From the NCBI RefSeq assembly GCF_900142545.1, contig NZ_FRBF01000008.1, forward strand, positions 62,001 to 126,000: a DNA stretch of 64,000 nt, given 5' to 3'. The stretch comes from Fibrobacter sp. UWT2 (GTDB taxonomy: Bacteria; Fibrobacterota; Fibrobacteria; Fibrobacterales; Fibrobacteraceae). A program made the translations under genes and the position numbers. Within the stretch, counting starts at the first letter, position 1; each line of letters opens with the position of its first letter. The notes below the pieces were generated by a model. It saw nothing but the letters and a program-made list of their open reading frames with translations, ran no database searches and was not told where the DNA came from. Shown one piece after another: positions 40,809 through 48,086 of the stretch.

Positions 40809-40816
40809 AGAATATA
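40809..40816 (-). promoter_or_regulatory. Predicted -7 box of the GH9 gene
   Basis: TATATTCT on the minus strand, 4 nt before ATG 40804. It lies directly against the terminator of the upstream FISUMP gene. Confidence 0.45.
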
Positions 40817-40818
40817 CC

Positions 40819-40850
40819 TAAAAAACCCCTGAGAGGGTTACTCCCAGGGG
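40819..40850 (-). terminator. Terminator after the larger FISUMP gene
   Basis: On the minus strand CCCCTG pairs with CAGGGG and runs into T6, 28 nt past the stop at 40878. Confidence 0.7.
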
Positions 40851-40877
40851 CGAAATTTCGTTTTCAGCAGAAAACAC

Positions 40878-42245
40878 CTATTCAGCGTCTTTTACGCAGC
40901 GAACCGAAGCGCCCCAACCCTTGGGGAACTCGTCAATTTCTACATGACTGTCCGTGATTTCAAGTGATGTTGCATTTGCATCGGCACGCCAGTTGCTATT
41001 GTCCGCAGCCCAGAAATTGATGTTTTCACCATCGTACTGAAGTTTGCCATCATAACCATTGTAATATCCGGTCAGAACAACAGAGAGACCGAACAAGTCT
41101 TTTCCGCCCGCTGTGACAGACAGGTAATTTTCCTGTTCTTCGCCCACAATTTCGACTAGAGATTCAAGATCGGCCTTGCTCGGCAAGCGCCACCCATCGG
41201 GGCAAACGCCCTGGATATTTTCGCTAATGTCACACTTTTCGCTCGTGCCGCAGTACAGAGTATCGTTCACCTGAGGCCCATCGATTGCATCTACCCATTC
41301 ATAGAAATATTCGCCATCGATAATTTTTCTTGAGTATTCTTCGTACTTGAGGTTTTCGGCCATCCAGACAAGCTTCCCGATAGTTACGGTCTTGTATTCC
41401 TTGTTGTCGCGCTTATCGGTCAATGTGCCGTATTCGACAACCGGGACGAGCAGCGTGTCGCAGGTTTGTTCCGCATCTGCACCGGCCTCGTTGCCACCCA
41501 CACTTTCGCAAGTGCTCTTGGCCGCACTGAATGCCATTTCGGCATACACGGCTTTTGACATATTGTGGGCAACTACTTTTTCGTTAGAACCGTTGACACC
41601 CTTTGTGGAGACGACCAAGTCGTCGTCAGCATTCACGGAATAGGTGTATTCTACGGCGTCGCCAAAAGCATCTTTGCCTACAAAATGCCAGGTGCTCACG
41701 TCGTTCTTGTCCATTGCGTCGCAGGCGCCTGCGGTAGCTGTAGCAGAGCAGACGACTTTCTGCTCGTACTTGAGGCCGTCGGAGCTGCTAGATTCTTCGG
41801 GAGTGGACGAGGAACTGAGATCTTCGACTTCGTTATTAGCAGAAGATCTGGATTCGTCGCCTTGAGTGGTTACAGAAGAACTTGAGTTAACTGCGTCTTC
41901 TTCCGCCGAACTGGAAGAAATCGGATTGTCGTAGCCCGGCACATAGTCGATGCCGCAGTCCATTTTGTGAATCAGGCTGCCAAAGGTCCAGCTCCCATTG
42001 CCGTCGCAAAAGGCATAGCCCATGTCCAACAGGAACGTGCCCTTGCACTTGAGCGAGCTGTTGCAATTGTATTGCATTTGCAAGTCGTTGAAAGACGCGA
42101 CTGTATCCGGAAGGGTTCCTGACTTTGTATTCGTCGGATTGTCAGTGACATTTGCATTTGATGTGGAATCGTTGCCGCAGCCAGTAAAAACTGCCGTGGC
42201 GATACAACATGCGGCAAATAAACTATTGCCAATAAGTCCCTTCAT
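40878..42245 (-). CDS. FISUMP-domain lipoprotein with poly-Ser linkers
   Basis: About 455 residues from ATG 42245 with a perfect AAAGGAGG. Lipobox VFTGCGND. An N-terminal Cys-containing domain (NCNSSLKCKGTFLLDMGYAFCDG) is followed by Ser-rich linkers (PISSSSAEED, DLSSSSTPEESSSSDG), a second domain (CSATATAGACDAMDKND) and a C-terminal FISUMP domain: YKTVTIGKLVWMAENLKYEE, CPDGWRLPSKADLESL, LTGYYNGYDGK, INFWAADN and GASVRCVKD. It is a surface-exposed lipoprotein of unknown binding function. An open frame upstream adds 64 codons but lacks a better start. Confidence 0.85.
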   Translation of the reverse strand: MKGLIGNSLFAACCIATAVFTGCGNDSTSNANVTDNPTNTKSGTLPDTVASFNDLQMQYNCNSSLKCKGTFLLDMGYAFCDGNGSWTFGSLIHKMDCGIDYVPGYDNPISSSSAEEDAVNSSSSVTTQGDESRSSANNEVEDLSSSSTPEESSSSDGLKYEQKVVCSATATAGACDAMDKNDVSTWHFVGKDAFGDAVEYTYSVNADDDLVVSTKGVNGSNEKVVAHNMSKAVYAEMAFSAAKSTCESVGGNEAGADAEQTCDTLLVPVVEYGTLTDKRDNKEYKTVTIGKLVWMAENLKYEEYSRKIIDGEYFYEWVDAIDGPQVNDTLYCGTSEKCDISENIQGVCPDGWRLPSKADLESLVEIVGEEQENYLSVTAGGKDLFGLSVVLTGYYNGYDGKLQYDGENINFWAADNSNWRADANATSLEITDSHVEIDEFPKGWGASVRCVKDAE

Positions 42246-42337
42246 TTTTCCTCCTTTAAAGTGAATTATATAGGCTGCCCAATTATAACAAATTATTTTA
42301 CTGACTTTAACAAGTGAAAAATAATGCATAAAGAAAA

Positions 42338-42359
42338 CCCGACTCCATGCGGAGTCGGG
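42338..42359 (-). terminator. Terminator after the coiled-coil membrane protein gene
   Basis: CCCGACTCC and GGAGTCGGG form a perfect 9-bp stem around ATGC; on the minus strand TTTTCTTT follows, 22 nt past the stop. Confidence 0.8.
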
Positions 42360-42381
42360 ACTTTCTAAATGGAAATCAGCG

Positions 42382-42825
42382 TTACTTTTCTTTCTTGTCG
42401 TCACCGCCGACAGAAACGGTCGTGTCGCCCTTGGCAATGGAAATACCCTTCTTGAGGGCGATTGCCGTGATAGCGATAATCAGAACAATCAGGACGGCGC
42501 AGCCACTCGGCGAAGCAAGGGCGGCGACAGCAGACTGCTGCTTGACGGCTTCCTGCAATTCGGTCTGCAGTCTGGCCACTTCGTTATTCAGCGAATCGTT
42601 TGCGCCCTGCAGATGCTGCAAGTTCACCTTCAATTCGCCGACCTGGGCCGTGCAAATCTCCAGGTCCTTTGAGAGCGTCAAAGAATCCTTCTGCAAGTCC
42701 AAGATAGCCTTGTTCACGCTATCCCTGTGCTGCTTGAATTTCTTCATCAGCTCCATCTTGTTGAGCTTGGCGTTTGCATTGTCGGTAGAATCCGGTGTTG
42801 CCGGTGCTTGGGTTTCTGTAGCCAT
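42382..42825 (-). CDS. Coiled-coil protein with C-terminal membrane helix
   Basis: A 147-residue protein. A polar N-terminus (Ala/Thr/Pro-rich, 1-15) leads to a long heptad-patterned helix (about 20-95: KMELMKKFKQHRDSVNKAI, NLQHLQGANDSLNNEVARL), one membrane segment (CAVLIVLIIAITAIALKKG, about 109-127) and a short basic/acidic tail. It follows the amidase gene by 23 nt on the same strand, with AGGAAG before its ATG. The pairing of a cell-wall amidase with a small membrane protein recalls phage lysis pairs, but it has no holin signature; function is unknown. Confidence 0.55.
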   Translation of the reverse strand: MATETQAPATPDSTDNANAKLNKMELMKKFKQHRDSVNKAILDLQKDSLTLSKDLEICTAQVGELKVNLQHLQGANDSLNNEVARLQTELQEAVKQQSAVAALASPSGCAVLIVLIIAITAIALKKGISIAKGDTTVSVGGDDKKEK

Positions 42826-42848
42826 GTTTTCTTCTTCCTATTTGGGGG

Positions 42849-43853
42849 TTAATGCTTTTTTCCGCCGAGCAATTGGATGACCAGGGAAATGATGCTTTCC
42901 AGGAGCGAAGGCGCCTTTACCGGGGTGGTTTTGGGCTTGCTCACTTGTGCTTTTGCGGCGGGTTTAACTTCTGGGGCCTTCTTGGCTTCTACCTTCGGGG
43001 TTTCAGCAGGCTTGATTGCTTCAGCGGGCTTTTCCTGAACGGGCTCGGCCACCTTTGTGGCTTCCGAGGGCGCGGCCGTCTTGACGGCGTCGGCCTTGGC
43101 TTCTTCTACTTGCGGAAGTACATCGGAGCATGCCGAGATGAGGGACTTTAGCGAGGGACCGAAGGGCCAGTCGAATTTATCCTTGCGTACGTTCGTATGG
43201 TAGAAAACGCCCTTGAAGGCGACAGCCTCTGCGTTATTTGCGAAGGGGGCGTCGTCGGCCTTAAAGTTCATGGGAATGTCGTGCTTTTTGCCGAGATACT
43301 TGATGAGGGCTGCCGTCGCAGAAATCTGAACGTCTGTCATGGAGGCAAAATAATCGTAGCCCCTGTAGTTCAACTTATCGTAGAACTGGGTCTCGGACAC
43401 CTTGCAGTACTCGTTCTTGTAGGCGTCTATGAGGTTTTCGCCGGAAAGCTTCAAGGGGCCGTAATTGGAAATCTCGATGCCGATAGACTGCTTCGACATG
43501 ACTCCGTTTCCGCCGACGGCGCCGCTACCCAAGTGGTAGCTCCATTCGGTATCGGGGAACATCTCATAAATTCTTCCAGTGCGGTCTACCACGTAGGATA
43601 CCGAGACGCAGTTGTCCTTTGTCGAGAGGGCGGTCGTATCTGATTTGATGTAGCCGACCGTAAAATGCAGACAAATGCTTTTCTTGGTCGTCTTGACCTT
43701 GTAATAATAAGAATCGAAATCCGGACGGATGGAGTAAATCTTTATCCCATGGCCAATATCGGTCGTCTGGGTCAACTTGTACTTGACCCCTGCGGAGTTG
43801 GTCAGGTTGGAGAAAAATTCGTCTTCGCGCTTTTGGATGGTCTCCGGTCTCAT
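42849..43853 (-). CDS. Peptidoglycan amidase (Amidase_2, N-acetylmuramoyl-L-alanine amidase type)
   Basis: A 334-residue protein. Residues about 50-225 form an Amidase_2 domain with the zinc His in ICLHFTVGY, the VSYVVDRTGRIYEMFPD strand pair, SIGIEISNYGPL and the second zinc site region FYHTNVRKDKFDWPFGP. It should cut the MurNAc-L-Ala bond. A Lys/Ala/Pro/Glu-rich tail (about 250-310) ends in an amphipathic helix (SLLESIISLVIQLLGGKK) that could bind membrane. There is no signal peptide, which is unusual for a cell-wall enzyme and typical of phage endolysins. GAAGGGG precedes the ATG. Confidence 0.8.
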   Translation of the reverse strand: MRPETIQKREDEFFSNLTNSAGVKYKLTQTTDIGHGIKIYSIRPDFDSYYYKVKTTKKSICLHFTVGYIKSDTTALSTKDNCVSVSYVVDRTGRIYEMFPDTEWSYHLGSGAVGGNGVMSKQSIGIEISNYGPLKLSGENLIDAYKNEYCKVSETQFYDKLNYRGYDYFASMTDVQISATAALIKYLGKKHDIPMNFKADDAPFANNAEAVAFKGVFYHTNVRKDKFDWPFGPSLKSLISACSDVLPQVEEAKADAVKTAAPSEATKVAEPVQEKPAEAIKPAETPKVEAKKAPEVKPAAKAQVSKPKTTPVKAPSLLESIISLVIQLLGGKKH

Positions 43854-43961
43854 AAACCCCTTCTTTTTTATTACAAGGTAAAATAATTCTCTTTTGTATG
43901 CAACTCTACGTTCAAAATAAACGATAATTTTCAGTACAAAATTGAAAATGTATCAAAAAGG

Positions 43962-43990
43962 AAACCCGGCTCCTTGGGGGAGTCGGGTTT
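43962..43990 (-). terminator. Terminator of the oligopeptide ABC operon
   Basis: AAACCCGGCTCC and GGAGTCGGGTTT pair (12 nt, one G-T/C mismatch); on the minus strand CCTTTTTG follows, 43 nt past the last gene. Confidence 0.8.
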
Positions 43991-44032
43991 TCAAAGATTG
44001 CTTCGTCGCCTTACGGCGCCTCGCAACGGTGT

Positions 44033-44845
44033 TTAGCCTTTCTTGGAACGATGGCTGTTCTTAATCCATTCGGTCTTGTGGACTTCCGGGATATCGTCGA
44101 GCAGCTTGAGCGTGTGCGGTTCGGTTGTGTTGTCGAGCACTTCAGCAGGAGTACCCTGGTTCACGATCTTACCGTCGTGCATGATGAAGATACGGTCAGA
44201 AACGTAGTTTGCAAGACCGATATCGTGGGTCACGAACACCACGGTCATCTTCAGCTCGTCTTTCAACTTGCGGAGGTAATCGAGGATGTTTGCACGCACG
44301 CAGGCGTCCACCATGGAGGTGGCTTCGTCAGCGATCAAGACCTTCGGACGGAGCGCGAAGATACGGGCCAAGAGCATACGCTGCATCTGACCACCGGAAA
44401 GTTCGAATGGGTACTTGCCTTCGATATCTTCGGGCTTCACGTTCACAGCCATCAGGCCTTCGTCCACGCGGCGGCGGACTTCTTCCTTGGAAGGCTTGTC
44501 CTTGAGGATGTTCAGGGCGTCTTCCAGCTGGCTACGAATCGTAAAGAACTGGTTGAAGCAGCCGAACGGATCCTGGAACACGGACTGCACTTCGTTCCAG
44601 TGAGCCTTCAGGTTCTTGATGGGCTTGTCGCGATACAGGAACTGGCCGCGAGTCGGCTTGTAAAGACCGAGCATGATCTTTGCGAGCACGGACTTACCGC
44701 AACCCGAACCACCCACGATGGAGATGAATTCTTCGTCGTAAATGTCGAAGGACACATCCTTCACGGCGGTCTTCAGGGTCTTACCGGCACCAAAGTCCTT
44801 GCTGATGCGCTTAGCGGAAAATACAACGGGTTTATCAGACAGCAT
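44033..44845 (-). CDS. Oligopeptide ABC importer ATPase (DppF/OppF type)
   Basis: A 270-residue ABC ATPase: Walker A GGSGCGKSVLAKIM (about 43-56), Q-loop region QSVFQDPFGCFNQF, signature LSGGQMQRMLLARI, Walker B VLIADEATSMVDA and switch His in FVTHDIGLANYVSD. It energises import of peptides or related solutes with the neighbouring ATPase and permeases. It is the last gene of a five-gene minus-strand operon and overlaps the preceding ATPase by 11 nt. It lacks the C-terminal oligo_HPY extension with the Cys cluster that its partner carries. Confidence 0.92.
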   Translation of the reverse strand: MLSDKPVVFSAKRISKDFGAGKTLKTAVKDVSFDIYDEEFISIVGGSGCGKSVLAKIMLGLYKPTRGQFLYRDKPIKNLKAHWNEVQSVFQDPFGCFNQFFTIRSQLEDALNILKDKPSKEEVRRRVDEGLMAVNVKPEDIEGKYPFELSGGQMQRMLLARIFALRPKVLIADEATSMVDACVRANILDYLRKLKDELKMTVVFVTHDIGLANYVSDRIFIMHDGKIVNQGTPAEVLDNTTEPHTLKLLDDIPEVHKTEWIKNSHRSKKG

Positions 44846-45833
44846 AATCGCACCTCACTTGACGGTCGCCTACAATGCGGATGTTCTGGGTATTCTTCTT
44901 GCAGTCGGGGCATGCCTTCTTGCAACGGGGTGCAAAGCGGCAACCCACGATCTTGTTCTTGAGGCTCGGAGGTGCACCTTCGATAGCCACCGGATGACGG
45001 GTACGCTGGGAAGCTTCGGTAGAAAGCATAGCGCCCATCAGAGCCTGCGTATAGGGGTGACGCGGGTCCTTAACGACCTGGTCAGCCGTACCGTATTCCA
45101 CGATTTCGCCGGCGTACATGATGGCGATATTGTCAGCCACGTGGTACAGGAGCGGAAGTTCGTGGGTAATGAAGATCATGGTAGAGAAGATGCCCTTGTC
45201 GAGCAAGTCAAAGATCATCTTGATCACTTCTTTCTGGGTAGAAACGTCCAGAGCGGAAGTCGGTTCGTCAGCGATCACCATCTGCGGGTTGAGCAAGGTG
45301 GAAATACCGATCACGGAACGCTGGCGTTCACCGGCGGTGAGCTGAATCGGATAAGAGTTCAGCACGCGCTTGGTGTCCATACCGAACAAGTCGAAACGTT
45401 CGCAAAGACGGTCGTAAATTTCCTTGCTGTCGAGCTTCTTGCCCGGCTGCTGGTGAGCAGCGATCACGTCGGCTGCGATGTCCTTGATTTTACGAACCGG
45501 GTTCAAGGCGTTGAATGCACCCTGCGGGATCATGGAAACCTGCTGGGCGAGCACGTTGGCGCGCACGTCTTCGAGCTTGCGGTGCATCAGGGATTCCATG
45601 TGGTCGCCCACGCGCACACGTACGTCACCCTTTTCAGGATAAAGCGGCGGAATGCACATGCCCATAAGGCCAGACACCAAGGTGGACTTACCACAACCAG
45701 ATTCACCTGCGATACCGAGGATTTCACCCTTCTTCATGGAGAAGGACACATCCGTCACGGCATGAGTCTTGTCGCCGAAACGGCCAAGGTAATAGAGGCC
45801 GAGATTTTCTACTTCAAATACATTTTCAGACAT
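44835..45833 (-). CDS. Oligopeptide ABC importer ATPase (DppD/OppD type)
   Basis: A 332-residue ABC ATPase with Walker A GESGCGKSTLVSGLMG, the diverged signature LTAGERQRSVIGIS (instead of LSGGxxQR), Walker B MVIADEPTSALDV and THELPLLYHVAD. The C-terminal extension has GCRFAPRCKKACPDC, the four-Cys cluster that binds an iron-sulfur centre in Dpp/Opp ATPases. It pairs with the DppF-type ATPase downstream. AGAGGT precedes the ATG. Confidence 0.92.
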   Translation of the reverse strand: MSENVFEVENLGLYYLGRFGDKTHAVTDVSFSMKKGEILGIAGESGCGKSTLVSGLMGMCIPPLYPEKGDVRVRVGDHMESLMHRKLEDVRANVLAQQVSMIPQGAFNALNPVRKIKDIAADVIAAHQQPGKKLDSKEIYDRLCERFDLFGMDTKRVLNSYPIQLTAGERQRSVIGISTLLNPQMVIADEPTSALDVSTQKEVIKMIFDLLDKGIFSTMIFITHELPLLYHVADNIAIMYAGEIVEYGTADQVVKDPRHPYTQALMGAMLSTEASQRTRHPVAIEGAPPSLKNKIVGCRFAPRCKKACPDCKKNTQNIRIVGDRQVRCDYAV

Positions 45834-45844
45834 TTCGTTACCTC

Positions 45845-46690
45845 TTATTTGCGCAGACGCGGGTTAAAGACGCCTTCCATAGAAGTATTGATGAGGTAAA
45901 GGGCAAACACCGTAAGGGTCACCACGAGGGTTGCCGGAATGAAGGCAATCCAGATGGAGTCGGCCAGAGCGCCGTTGTCCTTTGCCTGGTTCAAGATGAT
46001 ACCGAGGCTAGTCGTATCGACAGGGCCAAGGCCGATCATGGAGATAGAAGCTTCGGAAAGAATACCCGAACCCACCTGCATGATGAACACCATGAACACG
46101 TAAGAGAGCAAGTACGGAAGCACATGCTTGATCACGATCGTGAGCGTGGATGCACCGTTGATGCGAGCGAGAGCGATGTGGTCGCGGCTACGCAGAGAAG
46201 ATGCCTGGGCACGCACTGCACGAGCAGACCAGCTCCATGCGGTAAGACCGATGATGAGACCGATCAAGGTGAGGGAACGACCGTCCTTCACGGCAGAGCT
46301 GATGAGCACGAGGATCACGAACTGCGGAATCACGATGAAGAGGTTCGTGAACATGTTCAGAACTTCGTCAATCCATCCGCCGCGGAAACCGCCGAACAGA
46401 CCGATAAGCACACCGATCGTGGTAGCGATGATACCGGCCACAAAGCCCACATAGAGAGAGCTGCGGAGACCAGCGATCAAGAGCGATACATAGTCACGGC
46501 CGAGGTGGTCAGTACCGAGCAAGTGTTCAGAAGAAGAACCTGCATACGGACCAGCGAGAATGTCACGGGCGTGAGTATCGACGCTGTAGAAGAGAGGTCC
46601 AAAAAGCGCGATCAGGAGCGTGAGCACGAAGATCGAGATACCGATGACGAACATCGGGGACTTGAGAAGGTTTCTTAAGAGTTTCAACAT
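45845..46690 (-). CDS. Oligopeptide ABC importer permease (DppC/OppC type)
   Basis: A 281-residue membrane permease with an N-terminal helix, the DppC-type HLLGTDHLGRDYVSLLIAGLRSSL motif (seen in parts at about 55-78), four or more further helices and the EAA-loop-like ALARINGASTLTIVIKHVLP that docks the ATPase. It forms the channel with the DppB-type protein encoded 2 nt upstream. Confidence 0.9.
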   Translation of the reverse strand: MLKLLRNLLKSPMFVIGISIFVLTLLIALFGPLFYSVDTHARDILAGPYAGSSSEHLLGTDHLGRDYVSLLIAGLRSSLYVGFVAGIIATTIGVLIGLFGGFRGGWIDEVLNMFTNLFIVIPQFVILVLISSAVKDGRSLTLIGLIIGLTAWSWSARAVRAQASSLRSRDHIALARINGASTLTIVIKHVLPYLLSYVFMVFIMQVGSGILSEASISMIGLGPVDTTSLGIILNQAKDNGALADSIWIAFIPATLVVTLTVFALYLINTSMEGVFNPRLRK

Positions 46691-46692
46691 AA

Positions 46693-48069
46693 TTACTTAC
46701 CTCCCATTTGGAGACCGGCCTTCACGCGCGGATCGAACACGGCGATGAGCACGTCAACGGCGTAGTTGGCGACGAGCACGCAGGTCGAAATCATGAGGGT
46801 ACAACCCTGAATCGTTGCGTAGTCGTTCTTCTGGATGGCGTTGAGCATTGCCATACCGAGGCCCGGATAAGAGAAGATCATTTCGGTAATGAGTGCGCCA
46901 CCCACCATGGCACCGAGGCTCTGGGCAAGACCGGTGAGCTGCGGGAGCATTGCGTTACGGAACACGTAGCTGATGATCTTGCCTTCGCGAAGACCGAGCC
47001 ACTTGGCGTACTTCATGTAGTCAGTACCGAGTTCATAAATCGACATGGAGCGCATACCCGTTGCCTGACCCGAAAGAAGAATCGGGAAGCAGCTGAAGAA
47101 CGGGAGGATGTAGTACCAAGCGACGCTCTTGATGCAGGTCCAGGAGAAGGTGAGTTCCGGGATGTCGGAACTGTAAGCACCCATGGCCGGGAACCAGCCG
47201 AGCGTAATGGAGAACATTGCCACCAGGAGCATACCGAACACGAAGTATGGCACACCGTTCAGGAACATGGCGCAGGGGAAGAACACCTTGTCGAAGATGC
47301 CACGCTTGTAAGCAGCGAAGGCACCGAGCAAGTTACCAATGATCCAGCCGAGCAAAATGGTCGGAGCCTGGATGAGGAGCGTCCACGGGAGGGACTTCTT
47401 GATCACGTTGGTCACCGGTTCGTTGTTCTGGTAAGAGAGACCGAGGTCACCCTTGAACACGTTGGCAATGTAACGGAGGAACTGGGAGAATGCGGAAGAA
47501 AGCTTCGGGTCGGTCTTGAGGACGACTTCGTCAACCATCACGGTGTCCTGGCGTTCGGCCTGAACCTGTTCCATCACGGCAACCTGTTCGACCTTAGCGA
47601 CTTTCTTCTTGCCCTTCTTTTCCATGACCGGCTTACCCTTGGCATCGAGAACCGGCTTTTCTTCGAAGACCGGCTTGCCTTCGGCGTCAACCTTCTGGCG
47701 TTCCACCATCTTCGGGGTACCGTCTTCGTTGACTTCCTTCACGGTCACGAGTACCGGATTGCCAGCGTCGTCGAGCTTGGCGACCTTGCGGGTAACCATC
47801 TGACCATTTTCGTCGACTTCCGGTTCATAAATCACGTTGCCCTGATCGTCGAGTTCGGCCATACCGAAGGACACCAGGAGTTCGGCTTTCTTCTTCTGAG
47901 CTTCAGTCGGAGAAAGACCCTTACCGGCCTGACCCATGATAATGTCGACCGGGTTATTATCGCCAAGACGCGGCAAGGCGAAGTTCAATGCCACTGCAAA
48001 AACGAAGGTCAGGAGATACCAGAACCCCTTCTGCAGGACATAGCGTAGCATAGGATATTGTTTAAGCAT
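46693..48069 (-). CDS. Oligopeptide ABC importer permease (DppB/OppB type) with a repeat insertion
   Basis: A 458-residue permease. TM1 (about 13-32) and the C-terminal five-helix core (about 225-455) match DppB, with YMKYAKWLGLREGKIISYVFRNA as the EAA loop and a C-terminal DPRVK. Between residues about 72 and 188 it carries an extra soluble segment. It includes six repeats of the form (L/V)DxxGxPV at about 73, 85, 99, 113, 127 and 141, then a charged KKGKKKVAKVEQ stretch. Usual DppB proteins are 310-340 residues, so about 115 residues are added to the periplasmic loop. Substrate or binding-protein contact is a plausible role (inference). Confidence 0.88.
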   Translation of the reverse strand: MLKQYPMLRYVLQKGFWYLLTFVFAVALNFALPRLGDNNPVDIIMGQAGKGLSPTEAQKKKAELLVSFGMAELDDQGNVIYEPEVDENGQMVTRKVAKLDDAGNPVLVTVKEVNEDGTPKMVERQKVDAEGKPVFEEKPVLDAKGKPVMEKKGKKKVAKVEQVAVMEQVQAERQDTVMVDEVVLKTDPKLSSAFSQFLRYIANVFKGDLGLSYQNNEPVTNVIKKSLPWTLLIQAPTILLGWIIGNLLGAFAAYKRGIFDKVFFPCAMFLNGVPYFVFGMLLVAMFSITLGWFPAMGAYSSDIPELTFSWTCIKSVAWYYILPFFSCFPILLSGQATGMRSMSIYELGTDYMKYAKWLGLREGKIISYVFRNAMLPQLTGLAQSLGAMVGGALITEMIFSYPGLGMAMLNAIQKNDYATIQGCTLMISTCVLVANYAVDVLIAVFDPRVKAGLQMGGK

Positions 48070-48086
48070 TTGTATTCCTTTAACCT

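Noticed and set aside
42382-43853. Prophage remnant
   Set aside because: Apart from the amidase pair there are no capsid, portal, integrase or tail genes, and composition matches the surrounding core.
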